This document shows positions 45,551-53,922 of a stretch of DNA of 64,000 nucleotides, piece by piece. The position numbers and the translations under genes were made by a program. The notes below the pieces were generated by a model that worked only from the letters and a program-made list of their open reading frames with translations, ran no database searches and had not been told where the DNA came from. Positions within the stretch are counted from its first letter, which is position 1, and the number at the start of each line of letters is the position of its first letter. Source of the DNA: Arthrobacter sp. P2b (GTDB lineage Bacteria; Actinomycetota; Actinomycetes; Actinomycetales; Micrococcaceae); contig NZ_FVZL01000002.1 in assembly GCF_900168295.1 (NCBI RefSeq), positions 62,001 to 126,000 on the forward strand, given 5' to 3'.

Positions 45551-45577
45551 ACCGACGTCGAGGCGAAAGGCTACACC

Positions 45578-46855
45578 GTGAAACTCATTCCTTACTGGCT
45601 GGACACAGCCAAAGCATCCGGAGACTACCGGCAGACCCCGGTACCCGAAAATGTCGATGTGGCCATCATCGGCGCAGGATTTACGGGGCTGTCCGCGGCC
45701 CTGGAATTTGCCAAGCAAGGCGCAAGCGTCGCCGTTTTCGAACGGCACACCGTGGGATGGGGCGCATCCGGACGCAACGGGGGAATGGCGACCACCGGGT
45801 TGGCCATCGGTTTCAGCACCGCAGTCAAGCGCTATGGGGGTGCCCGGGCAGTCGAGATGTTCCATGAATACAACGACGCCATCGACAGCATCGAGAAGCT
45901 GGTGCACGACAATGGCATTGACTGCGACTACAAGCGGTTTGGAAAGCTCTCGCTGGCGTTCCATAAGTCCCACTACGAGGGGATGCTCAAGTCTCAGGAA
46001 CTGCTGGCGGGCCTGGCGGACCACCATGTCACGGTCATCCCTAAATCCGAAATCCACAGCGAAATCGGCACCGACTTCTACCAGGGAGCCATGCTTGACC
46101 CCCTCGGAGCAGGTCTGCATGTGGGAAAGTTCGTCCACGGTCTCGCGGGGGCGGCCGCGACCGCCGGGGCGGACATCTGCGAGAACTCCGCCGTGACCGA
46201 GCTGAAGAAGGTCTCCGGCACCGTGCACGACGTTCATACCACCCGGGGCATCACCAGGGCGAAGCAGGTCCTGGTCGCCACCAGCGGCTACACGGGCAAC
46301 ATCACGCCATGGCTGCAGCGCCGCGTGATCCCGGTAGGCAGCTTCATCATCGTCACCGACCCGCTGCCCGAAGACGTGGTCAACCGGATCCTGCCGAACC
46401 GGCGGCAGGCCTCGGACAGCAAGATGCTGACCTACTACTTCCGGATCACCCCGGACAACCGGCTGCTCTTCGGCGGCCGGGCCCGCTTTGCACTTTCCAG
46501 CCCTGACTCGGATGTCAAGAGCGCCGAAATCCTGCGCAAGGCCATGCTCGAACTCTTCCCGTACCTCTCGAACGCGAAAGTGGACTACATTTGGGGCGGC
46601 CTGGTGGACCTCTCCATGGACCAGATGGTGCACGCGGGCCAGCATGACGGCCTCTTCTATTCCCTCTGCTACAGCGGACACGGAGTACAGATGGCCGCCC
46701 ACATGGGGAAGCGGATGGCCCATTACATGGCCGGAGACAAGTCCGCGAACGTCTGGGAAGACCTGAAGAATCCGCCAGTGCCGGGCCACTTCGGCCCACC
46801 CTGGTTCCTGCCCTTCATCGGCGCAGCCGCCAAAATCATCGACCGCGTCAAGTAA
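45578..46855 (+). CDS. FAD-dependent amine oxidoreductase, PuuB (gamma-glutamylputrescine oxidase)-like
   Basis: 425 residues from a GTG at 45578. The DAO fold has the FAD site VAIIGAGFTGLSAALEFAKQG, the GWGASGRNGG motif of PuuB-type enzymes, an LVATSGYTGN block, RITPDNRLLFGGRAR and the C-terminal SLCYSGHGVQMAAHMGK. The family oxidises amino groups or N-substituted amines and leaves an aldehyde. The aldehyde dehydrogenase gene follows 15 bp downstream, which fits sequential amine-to-acid oxidation. Confidence 0.85.
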   Translation: MKLIPYWLDTAKASGDYRQTPVPENVDVAIIGAGFTGLSAALEFAKQGASVAVFERHTVGWGASGRNGGMATTGLAIGFSTAVKRYGGARAVEMFHEYNDAIDSIEKLVHDNGIDCDYKRFGKLSLAFHKSHYEGMLKSQELLAGLADHHVTVIPKSEIHSEIGTDFYQGAMLDPLGAGLHVGKFVHGLAGAAATAGADICENSAVTELKKVSGTVHDVHTTRGITRAKQVLVATSGYTGNITPWLQRRVIPVGSFIIVTDPLPEDVVNRILPNRRQASDSKMLTYYFRITPDNRLLFGGRARFALSSPDSDVKSAEILRKAMLELFPYLSNAKVDYIWGGLVDLSMDQMVHAGQHDGLFYSLCYSGHGVQMAAHMGKRMAHYMAGDKSANVWEDLKNPPVPGHFGPPWFLPFIGAAAKIIDRVK

Positions 46856-46870
46856 CAGACAAGGGATCAC

Positions 46871-48406
46871 ATGTCGCCATCAACAATCCTCGATGAAGCG
46901 CGCCCGGAAACAGGGGACGGCCGGTCAGAATTTGCCAACCTTCCCGGCGGCGCCTTCCTCGAGGGCCAGTGGCAAACCTCCGGCCTGGAACTGGAGGTGC
47001 GCGACCCCCAGGACGGCCTCCTGCTGGGGCGGGTGTGCACCTCCACGCCCCAGGACGTCCGGCGTGCAATCGGATACATCCACCATCATCTGCACGCCGG
47101 AGAGTGGCCGCTGCACGCCCGGCGGGAGGCGCTGGAAAGGGCGGTGCAGCTGCTGGGAGAGCAGGCCGAGCGGTTTGCCAACATCATCGCGGCAGAGAGC
47201 AGCAAGACCATCACCGAGGCCGAGCGTGAGGTGCGCCGCTGCATCGAAACGCTGCGGCTCTCCGCAGCAGCGTCCAGCACCCTTGCCGGGGAAACCCTGG
47301 GGTTTGATGACAGCACCTCCGGCGGCAACAGGATCGGCTGGTTCAGCCGCAAGCCGGTTGGCATTGTCGCAGCAATCACCCCGTTCAATGATCCGCTGAA
47401 CCTGGTGGCACACAAGCTGGGCCCGGCACTGATTGGAGGCAACGGCGTCGTGCTTAAACCTTCCACGCGGACTCCCTTGACGGGGCTTGCCCTGGTCCGC
47501 TTGCTGCTCGAAGCGGGCGTCCCGCCGGGCCGGGTTGCGGTGATCGTTACCGGTCCGGGAGTGTCCGAAGCCCTGATCACCGACCCGCGGGTGGACCTGA
47601 TTTCCTTCACCGGCGGCCCGGAAACCGCTGAGCGCATTGCAGCGGCGGCGGGAGCGAAAAAGATCCTGTCCGAGCTGGGCGGGAACAACGCCACCATTGT
47701 TTGCGCAGATGCCAACCTTGAAAAGGCCGCCGCGGCGGTGGTCGCAGGGGCGTTCGGAGTGGCGGGGCAGAACTGCCTGTCCGTGCAGCGTGTCTATGTG
47801 CACACCTCCCTGTTTGACCAGGTCCTGGAGCAGGTCACGGCGCGCACCAGGGCACTGAGGACAGGGCCAAAGCTTGACCGGACCACCGACGTCGGCCCGC
47901 TGATATCCAAGGCGGAGGCCCGCCGGGTGGAGGAATGGGTGGAAGAAGCCAGGAACGCCGGCGCCACCGTGCATGTGGGCGGCCGCCGCCGCGGCACCTT
48001 TTTCGAGCCCACCGTGCTGACTGACGTGCCGTCCCGGTGCAGGGTCATCAGCGACGAAGTGTTCGGGCCGGTGGTGACCCTCCTGCCGTTCATCGAGGTT
48101 TCGGACGCCATCTACGCGGCCAACGACACCGAATACGGCCTGCAGGCAGGGGTGTTTACCCAATCCATCGACCTTGCCCTGGCCATCGCCGATCGGCTGC
48201 ACGTGGGAGCGGTGGTCATCAACGAGACCAGCGACGTCCGTATTGATTCCATGCCGTTTGGCGGGTTCAAGAAGTCCGGCGTTGGCCGTGAAGGCGTGCG
48301 CCACGCCGTGCATGAGATGACCGAGCCCAAGAACACCATCATCAACCTCACAGAGCCGGGACCGGGCTGGCAACAGCTTGGCGGGCCGACAGAACGGACA
48401 GCATGA
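46871..48406 (+). CDS. Aldehyde dehydrogenase family protein
   Basis: 511 residues. AAGGG precedes the ATG. Features: ITPFNDPLNLVAHKLGPA, SFTGGPETAERIA, the general base in LSELGGNNATIV, the catalytic Cys in FGVAGQNCLSVQRVYVH, and the C-terminal DSMPFGGFKKSGVGREG. The GQNC form is typical of the lactaldehyde, phosphonoacetaldehyde and GapN-like branch rather than betaine-aldehyde dehydrogenases. It probably oxidises the aldehyde made by the oxidase upstream. Its TGA overlaps the ATG of the next gene. Confidence 0.87.
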   Translation: MSPSTILDEARPETGDGRSEFANLPGGAFLEGQWQTSGLELEVRDPQDGLLLGRVCTSTPQDVRRAIGYIHHHLHAGEWPLHARREALERAVQLLGEQAERFANIIAAESSKTITEAEREVRRCIETLRLSAAASSTLAGETLGFDDSTSGGNRIGWFSRKPVGIVAAITPFNDPLNLVAHKLGPALIGGNGVVLKPSTRTPLTGLALVRLLLEAGVPPGRVAVIVTGPGVSEALITDPRVDLISFTGGPETAERIAAAAGAKKILSELGGNNATIVCADANLEKAAAAVVAGAFGVAGQNCLSVQRVYVHTSLFDQVLEQVTARTRALRTGPKLDRTTDVGPLISKAEARRVEEWVEEARNAGATVHVGGRRRGTFFEPTVLTDVPSRCRVISDEVFGPVVTLLPFIEVSDAIYAANDTEYGLQAGVFTQSIDLALAIADRLHVGAVVINETSDVRIDSMPFGGFKKSGVGREGVRHAVHEMTEPKNTIINLTEPGPGWQQLGGPTERTA

Positions 48407-49479
48407 GCACGCACAGCATCGCCGTCATTGCCGGTGACGGCATCGGCAAAGAAGTGGTTCCGGCAGCCATCACCTGCCTCGAGCAGATCGCCGCGATCCA
48501 CGGGCTGCACCTGGAGTTCACCCACTTCGACTGGGGATCGGACTACTACCTGCGGCACGGCAGGATGATGCCGCAGCACGGGCTCGAACAGTTGGCCTCG
48601 CATGACGCGGTATTCCTGGGAGCGGTGGGCTCCCCGGGTGTTCCGGACACGGAATCATTGTGGGGACTGCTGATCCCGATCCGCCGGGAGTTCCAGCAGT
48701 ACATCAACCTCCGTCCGGTCAAAACGCTCGACGGCGTGGCGTCACCGCTTGCTTCTGACAAGCCGATCGACATCCTGATCGTGCGGGAGAACAACGAGGG
48801 GGAGTACTCCGAGGTGGGCGGCCGCATGTATCGTGGCCTGCCGCACGAGACCGCTGTCCAGGAAACCATCTTCACCCGCCTGGGAGTTTCCCGTGCTGCC
48901 CACTTCGCCGCGGGGCTTGCGGCTTCGCGCACGGGCAGGCTGACCTCGGCAACCAAGAGCAACGGGATCATCCACACCATGCCGTTCTGGGACGAGGTGG
49001 TGGCCGAAACGGTCCGGGACTATCCAGGCGTGAGCGTGACGCATGAGCTGGTGGATGCGCTGGCCGCGCATCTGGTCCTCAAGCCGTGGACGCTGGATGT
49101 CATTGTGGCCTCGAACCTGCTGGGCGACATCCTCTCCGACCTGGGCAGTTCCGTGACGGGGTCCATCGGCCTGGCACCCAGCGCGAACCTCAACCCCGAG
49201 GGTGACTTTCCGTCCCTGTTCGAACCGGTCCACGGGTCGGCCCCGGACATTGCCGGGAAGGGCCTCGCCAATCCGGTGGGCCAGATATGGTCCGGGGCCA
49301 TGATGCTCGAACACCTGGGCCACCCGGAGGCGGCCGCCCACCTGCAGTCCGCGTTCGAATCCGCCCTGCGCGACGGGCACGGCACCCGGGACGTCGGGGG
49401 CACCTCCTCCACCGCCGAATTCACCGCCGCTGTCCTGGCCGCCATCGACGCCCTCGCCCAGGCGGAACCGGCACTGTGA
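48403..49479 (+). CDS. Tartrate dehydrogenase/D-malate dehydrogenase family
   Basis: 358 residues. The sequence follows the tartrate dehydrogenase/decarboxylase line of the isocitrate-isopropylmalate superfamily: AGDGIGKEVVPA, HFDWGSDYYLRHGRMMP, SLWGLLIPIRREFQQYINLR, VRENNEGEYSEVGGR, SATKSNGIIHTMPFWDE, DVIVASNLLGDILSDLG and EPVHGSAPDIAGK. These enzymes use NAD and Mn/Mg to oxidise D-malate or tartrate with decarboxylation to pyruvate. It would finish a pathway that produces a 2-hydroxy-dicarboxylate. Start overlaps the preceding stop; its own stop overlaps the next GTG. Confidence 0.87.
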   Translation: MSTHSIAVIAGDGIGKEVVPAAITCLEQIAAIHGLHLEFTHFDWGSDYYLRHGRMMPQHGLEQLASHDAVFLGAVGSPGVPDTESLWGLLIPIRREFQQYINLRPVKTLDGVASPLASDKPIDILIVRENNEGEYSEVGGRMYRGLPHETAVQETIFTRLGVSRAAHFAAGLAASRTGRLTSATKSNGIIHTMPFWDEVVAETVRDYPGVSVTHELVDALAAHLVLKPWTLDVIVASNLLGDILSDLGSSVTGSIGLAPSANLNPEGDFPSLFEPVHGSAPDIAGKGLANPVGQIWSGAMMLEHLGHPEAAAHLQSAFESALRDGHGTRDVGGTSSTAEFTAAVLAAIDALAQAEPAL

Positions 49480-50480
49480 AGAGGCTGCTTCGCGAGCGGC
49501 GCCCTGTCGTTGCTGCCCTCTATCGGGAAGGGCCTCCGCCCTTCCTTGCCGAGATTGAGGACCTTGCCGAGGTCCGGCTGGCTAAAGCCGACGGACTGGC
49601 CAAGGCACTGGATGGCGCGGACGTGCTCTACCAGTGGCACTCCTTCTCACCCGCCCTGAAGGAAAACTGGGCCGCCGCGGCATCGCTGAAGTGGGTTCAC
49701 GTCTCCGCCGCCGGCGTCAGCCAGTTGCTCTTCGACGAACTCATCCGCAGCGGCATCACGTACACGAATTCCCGGGGCGTGCTCAGCCGCGCGATCGCCG
49801 AATTCGCCCTCGGCTTCGTGCTGGACATGGCCAAGGACGCCCCCGGTTCATTCCGGCTCCAGCAGCAGCAACGCTGGCAGCACCGGACCAGCCGCAAGAT
49901 CCAGGGCCAGTCCGCCCTCGTGGTGGGCACCGGATCCATCGGCCGGGAAATTGCCCGGCTTTTCGGTGCCGTCGGCATGGCTGTGGACGGGGCCGGCCGT
50001 GCGGAACGGCCCGGGGACGGTGACTTCGGCCGCATCCATTCCTCTGCAGAACTGGCTCGCACGGTACAGGGGTACGACTATGTGGTCCTCGCAGCGCCAC
50101 TGACCGACCGGACGCGGGGCATGGTCAACCACGACGTCCTGGCCGCGATGAAACCCGACGCCAGGTTGATCAACGTCGGGCGCGGCGAGCTGGTCCACAC
50201 CCAAGCACTCACGGAAGCCCTGGCGTCCGGGTCCATCGCCGGAGCCGCCCTGGACGTCGTGCACCCCGAACCCTTGCCGGAAGGACACCCGCTGTGGGGG
50301 ATGGACAACGTCATCATCACCCCGCACATGAGCGGCGACACCGAGGACTACCTCGATGACCTCGGCAAACTCTTCGTGGACAACCTGGTCAGGTACCGGA
50401 ACGGCGACCCCCTCCACAACATCGTGGACAAAAGCCTCGGCTTCGTCCCCACGCCCGAGCCGTCCCCGCCCGGCGGTTAG
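49476..50480 (+). CDS. NAD(P)-dependent D-2-hydroxyacid dehydrogenase
   Basis: 334 residues from the GTG at 49476 that overlaps the previous TGA. The nucleotide-binding domain has VVGTGSIGREIARLFGAVG. The catalytic Arg lies in NVGRGELV, the Glu in HPEPLPEGHPLW and the His in ITPHMSGDTEDY, the complete set for the GhrA-like branch. It probably reduces or oxidises a 2-oxo/2-hydroxy acid such as glyoxylate or hydroxypyruvate. Last gene of the operon. Confidence 0.87.
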   Translation: MKRLLRERRPVVAALYREGPPPFLAEIEDLAEVRLAKADGLAKALDGADVLYQWHSFSPALKENWAAAASLKWVHVSAAGVSQLLFDELIRSGITYTNSRGVLSRAIAEFALGFVLDMAKDAPGSFRLQQQQRWQHRTSRKIQGQSALVVGTGSIGREIARLFGAVGMAVDGAGRAERPGDGDFGRIHSSAELARTVQGYDYVVLAAPLTDRTRGMVNHDVLAAMKPDARLINVGRGELVHTQALTEALASGSIAGAALDVVHPEPLPEGHPLWGMDNVIITPHMSGDTEDYLDDLGKLFVDNLVRYRNGDPLHNIVDKSLGFVPTPEPSPPGG

Positions 50481-50522
50481 CCCGCCGAAACCGGACCACG
50501 CGTAGCCGGACTGCGCAACGGC

Positions 50523-51482
50523 ATGTCAGGATCAGGTATGCCCCACCGCCTGATGCTGCTCGACACTGCGTCCTTGTACTTCCGCGCCTTCTACGGCATG
50601 CCCGACACCATCCGCCGCCCGGACGGGATTCCTGTCAATGCAGTGCGGGGCCTGCTGGATATGATCGCCAGGCTCACCACTGACTACCATGCCACCCATC
50701 TGGTGGCGTGCTGGGATGATGACTGGCGTCCGCAGTGGCGGGTGGACCTCCTCCCCACCTACAAGTCGCACCGCGTGGCCGAGGCAGTCACGGACGCGCC
50801 GGACGTCGAAGTGGTTCCGGACGCGCTGGAGGCGCAGCTCCCCATGATCCGCCGAACGCTGGAGCTCGCGGGCATCGCCGTGGTGGGCGCCGCCGAGCAC
50901 GAGGCCGACGACGTCGTGGGCACCTACGCGAGCCAGGCGGACTTGCCCGTCGACGTTGTCACCGGTGACCGGGACCTCTTCCAGGTGTGCGACGACGGCC
51001 GCCAGGTCCGGGTGATCTACACCGCCCGCGGCATGCGCAACCTCGAAGTGATGACCGAAGAGACCGTGGTGCGGAAGTACCGGGTGCTGCCCCAGCAGTA
51101 TGCCGATTACGCCACCCTGCGCGGCGACGCTTCGGACGGGCTTCCGGGCGTCGCCGGGATCGGGGAGAAGACGGCGGCGTCCCTGCTCCTGAAGTACGGC
51201 ACCCTGGAAGGGCTGCTGGAAGCGGCCGACGACGACGGCAGCGGATTGGCCGGCCCGGTGCGGGCCAAACTCGCCGCCGCCGCCGACTACCTGAAAGTAG
51301 CCCCCGCCGTCGTCCGTTTGGTGCGGAACCTGGAGCTGCCCACCCTGGAGGAAGCCGGCGCGCAGCTGCGCCCCGTCACCGGTGATGCCCGCGCCGAACT
51401 TGAGCGGCTTGCCGTCGAATGGAACCTGGGCGGCTCGGTTACCAGGCTCCTTGCAGCGCTCGACTTCAGGGGACAGGCGTAA
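50523..51482 (+). CDS. 5'-3' exonuclease (PolA N-terminal-like)
   Basis: 319 residues. PIN-like N-domain (LMLLDTASLYFRAFYGMP; CWDDDWRPQWR; metal-binding Asp/Glu in EHEADDVVGTYA and VVTGDRDLFQV) and a helix-hairpin-helix DNA-binding motif (LPGVAGIGEKTAASLLLKYG). It equals the 5' nuclease domain of DNA polymerase I as a separate protein and should remove flaps and RNA primers. An in-frame ATG at 50538 is an alternative start. Confidence 0.9.
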   Translation: MSGSGMPHRLMLLDTASLYFRAFYGMPDTIRRPDGIPVNAVRGLLDMIARLTTDYHATHLVACWDDDWRPQWRVDLLPTYKSHRVAEAVTDAPDVEVVPDALEAQLPMIRRTLELAGIAVVGAAEHEADDVVGTYASQADLPVDVVTGDRDLFQVCDDGRQVRVIYTARGMRNLEVMTEETVVRKYRVLPQQYADYATLRGDASDGLPGVAGIGEKTAASLLLKYGTLEGLLEAADDDGSGLAGPVRAKLAAAADYLKVAPAVVRLVRNLELPTLEEAGAQLRPVTGDARAELERLAVEWNLGGSVTRLLAALDFRGQA

Positions 51483-51639
51483 AACGGCGACATCTGGCCT
51501 GATTCGGACGGGACGCATGACGTTCTGTGTATCGGAATTACCGTGCGTTTCGGCGCGAGTCGGTGCATTGCGAAGCCGGTTGCCAGGGCGTATGGCGGAT
51601 GGTTTGGTGAGGTAACGATCCACAGGAGAGGCCATTCCC

Positions 51640-52155
51640 ATGACAGCCACATCAGATCTTGCTCACCGGCGGCTCCGGGACGTCTTTGGAAGTTTTGCCA
51701 CCGGACTGACCGTGATTACCAGCGCCACGAAGGACGGGCCGGCCGGGTTCACGTGCCAGTCCTTCGCATCCCTTTCCCTGGATCCGGCCCTGGTGACCTT
51801 CAGCCCGGCCCGGACGTCGAGCACCTGGCCCGCGCTGCGGAAAGCAGGTTCCTTTACGGTCAATATTCTTCCGGCAGAGCACCAGCACCTGGCCGGTCAG
51901 TTCGCCCGTTCAGGCTCGGATAAATTCGCGGGGGTGGGCTACACGCCTTCTCCACTGGGCAATCCAATCCTGGACGACGCCCTCGCCTGGATTGACTGCG
52001 AACTCCATGCGGAATACGACGGCGGCGACCATACCATCGTGGTGGGGGCAGTCCGGCACCTGAGTGCCCGCCAGGACGCAGAACCGCTCCTGTTTTTCAA
52101 AGGCCGCTATGCAGCATTGACGCCGGCGAAAAGCCTCCTCGAGGCTGCCGGCTGA
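51640..52155 (+). CDS. Flavin reductase-like FMN-binding protein
   Basis: 171 residues; CAGGAGAGG precedes the ATG. It has the split-barrel flavin reductase pattern: RDVFGSFATGLTVITS, GFTCQSFASLSLDPALVTFSPA, SSTWPAL, FTVNILPAEHQHLAGQFA and a C-terminal HTIVVGAV block. It probably reduces FMN/FAD with NAD(P)H for a monooxygenase partner, but no such partner is seen nearby. It ends at a long hairpin terminator. Confidence 0.88.
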   Translation: MTATSDLAHRRLRDVFGSFATGLTVITSATKDGPAGFTCQSFASLSLDPALVTFSPARTSSTWPALRKAGSFTVNILPAEHQHLAGQFARSGSDKFAGVGYTPSPLGNPILDDALAWIDCELHAEYDGGDHTIVVGAVRHLSARQDAEPLLFFKGRYAALTPAKSLLEAAG

Positions 52156-52177
52156 CGCCAGCCGCAAAAGCTGAAAA

Positions 52178-52240
52178 GTCGCAGACAAAAGGAGGCTGCC
52201 ATATCCGCGGGGGATATGGCAGCCTCCTTTTGTCTGCGAC
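52178..52240. terminator. Bidirectional terminator with a 29-bp perfect stem
   Basis: Positions 52178-52206 and 52212-52240 are exact reverse complements (29 bp) around a 5-base loop GCGGG, between the convergent flavin reductase and CBS genes. The stem contains AAAAGGAGG and its complement CCTCCTTTT, so a T-rich tract ends the RNA in both directions. It is much longer than usual. Confidence 0.85.
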
Positions 52241-52248
52241 CCGGAAAT

Positions 52249-52662
52249 TCAGTAGGAAATGAAGGCGACGAGTTCGCCCACGCGATCCTCGGGGTAGTTC
52301 TTGGCGATATCGGCCTGGCTCAGGACACCCACCAGGTTGTGCCCGTCAATGACAGGAAGTCGGCGCACCTGATGGTCCTGCATGGTGCGGATGGCTTCTT
52401 CAATGGAATCGTCGGCCCCAATGGTTACCGGCTTGCCTTCACCCAGTTCACCCGCCTTGACGCTCCGCGGGTCGCCGCCTTCGGCCAGGCACTTAACCAC
52501 GATGTCGCGGTCCGTCACCATGCCCTTGAGCCGGTTGTCTTCACCGCAGATGGGAAGCGAACCGACGTCAAGTTCCTTCATTTTCCGGGCGGCTGCTTCC
52601 AGGGTTTCGTTTTCACCGATGCACTCCGCGCCACCGGTCATGATTTCCCGTGCCGTTGTCAT
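52249..52662 (-). CDS. Tandem CBS-domain protein
   Basis: 137 residues from the ATG at 52662, chosen because AGGAGG lies five bases before it. Two CBS motifs fill the protein: AREIMTGG...LEAAARKMKELDVGSLPI, then VTDRDIVVK, and SIEEAIRTMQDHQVRRLPVID with VGVLSQADIA. The pair forms a Bateman module that binds adenine nucleotides. In actinobacteria such stand-alone proteins are stress or dormancy related. The effector is unknown. It ends next to the long terminator. Confidence 0.9.
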   Translation of the reverse strand: MTTAREIMTGGAECIGENETLEAAARKMKELDVGSLPICGEDNRLKGMVTDRDIVVKCLAEGGDPRSVKAGELGEGKPVTIGADDSIEEAIRTMQDHQVRRLPVIDGHNLVGVLSQADIAKNYPEDRVGELVAFISY

Positions 52663-52771
52663 GATGGCCTCCTTCATGAATGCCGTGCCGTGTCTCTTTT
52701 GCCTGCTCAGATGGCTCTTCGGAACCCTGCCGGTACATGACGGCTCCGGAGAGCTGGCCGATAAAAAAATG

Positions 52772-52904
52772 CTAAGCCTACTGACTATTGATGTCCAGAG
52801 CGGTGGCTCCGCACCCCTGGTGGTGTCCGGCTGGCCGCTCTTACCTTGTTGCATCCGCGGGACCAAGTAGTAAGCTTGCTGAGCATTACTGGTAAGCATG
52901 CTGA
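52772..52904. promoter_or_regulatory. Repeated TAAGC(T/A)TGCTGA motifs
   Basis: GTAAGCTTGCTGA (52870-52882) and GTAAGCATGCTGA (52892-52904) differ at one base and are spaced 22 bp apart, two helical turns. A weaker copy, CTAAGCCTACTGAC, is at 52772-52785. They lie between the divergent CBS gene and the membrane-protein gene and look like operators. The second overlaps an ATG at 52898, which argues against that ATG as the start of the next gene. Confidence 0.45.
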
Positions 52905-52930
52905 TTAACCGGATGAGGGAAGCAGGGGTA

Positions 52931-53236
52931 ATGGGCACAGTATTCGGTGTTGCCTGGTCGCTGATGCTGACGGCCGGCGGAGCCGCCGTGGCTGCAGGCG
53001 CGCCCTTCGGCGCTGCCGGACTGGGCGGTCAGTACCTGGCCGGCCATGTCCTCCTTGGGGTGGGCATCGGCCACCTGCTGGCGATGGTGGTGCGGTTTGC
53101 CGTCCGCCGGATCATGAAAGGTGCCCGCACCCGCCCCGTTGCGGTCCAGGCACCGGAAGCCCGCATGGCCAGCGTGACAGTCCTGCCTGCCAGGCCTGCC
53201 TCCGTCCCGCCGCTCCGTGGCCGGCATGCCGCCTGA
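52931..53236 (+). CDS. Hypothetical small membrane protein
   Basis: 101 residues from the ATG at 52931, preceded by AGGGAAG at a fair distance; ATG codons at 52898 and 52913 are in frame. Two hydrophobic segments (about residues 1-22 and 30-55), then a basic stretch RFAVRRIMKGARTRP and a variable tail. No family is recognised. It overlaps the next gene by 11 bp or more and shares regulation with it, possibly through the TAAGC repeats upstream. Confidence 0.55.
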   Translation: MGTVFGVAWSLMLTAGGAAVAAGAPFGAAGLGGQYLAGHVLLGVGIGHLLAMVVRFAVRRIMKGARTRPVAVQAPEARMASVTVLPARPASVPPLRGRHAA

Positions 53237-53828
53237 GGCGCCGGGATCCACGGGATCCGGCCCTGCCCGGCAAACGGCGGTCCGGCCAACGGCGGCGCGG
53301 CGGGTCCTGACAGCCATCGCGGCACTGGCAGTTGCGGGTGCCGTGGCGGCGATTGTGGTTGCCGGGGTGATGGGTTTCCGGCTGTCCGACTCTGACGAAG
53401 CCACCCTCCGCGGCTTCCAGATCCGGGTTCTGAGTATCAGCCAGGCAGCAGCGGAAAACAGGATGGACGGAGCCCTGGCGGCACTCCAGGCGCTGGAGAA
53501 GGACCTGGACGCCGCCGCACGCGATGGCCGGATTTCGGCTCCGCGCCTGCTCGGAATTGAAACAGCCCTGGCGGCAGTCCGCACGGAAATAGCCAGCCAG
53601 TTGGCGGCCCCGTCACCGGCCCCTGCATCCGGCACGGCCGGGCTGGCTGGACCTTCCGCGGCAGCACCGGCCAGCCCCACTGTGCCCCAGACGCAGCCGG
53701 TCCAGCCGGTGCCCGGAGAGCAGGCCGTGGCGCCCCAACCGGTGCCTGTTCCGGCGGGCCAGGAGGCGGCGCTTCCGGAAGCAGCCAAGGATGCCAAGGG
53801 GAAAGGCAAGGGCCAAGGCAAGCCCTGA
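53226..53828 (+). CDS. Hypothetical single-pass membrane protein with Pro/Ala tail
   Basis: 200 residues from the ATG at 53226; a GTG at 53217 is also in frame. One membrane helix lies at about residues 27-52. A helical region (about 58-125) with coiled-coil character follows (LEKDLDAAARDGRI), then a Pro/Ala/Gln-rich low-complexity tail ending in a lysine-glycine stretch. Function unknown. The tail could cross the cell wall or bind polyanions. Confidence 0.55.
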   Translation: MPPEAPGSTGSGPARQTAVRPTAARRVLTAIAALAVAGAVAAIVVAGVMGFRLSDSDEATLRGFQIRVLSISQAAAENRMDGALAALQALEKDLDAAARDGRISAPRLLGIETALAAVRTEIASQLAAPSPAPASGTAGLAGPSAAAPASPTVPQTQPVQPVPGEQAVAPQPVPVPAGQEAALPEAAKDAKGKGKGQGKP

Positions 53829-53922
53829 CCAGGCGGGCAGTCACTCCGCTGCCCGGCCGCCCTCAGTGAGGGAAGGGGCGCGGAACCCGCGCAAGGGGAA
53901 GGGGGCCGGGCAGAATGGACGG

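Noticed and set aside
44816..46870. A 684-codon open frame on the minus strand opposite the HAD and PuuB-like genes
   Set aside because: It is the high-GC shadow of two well-supported genes on the plus strand, with low-complexity Gly/Val/His/Arg composition and no domain motif.
51613..51618. A GTAACG before the flavin reductase gene as another SARP box
   Set aside because: Only one copy is present; there is no second copy 11 bp away.
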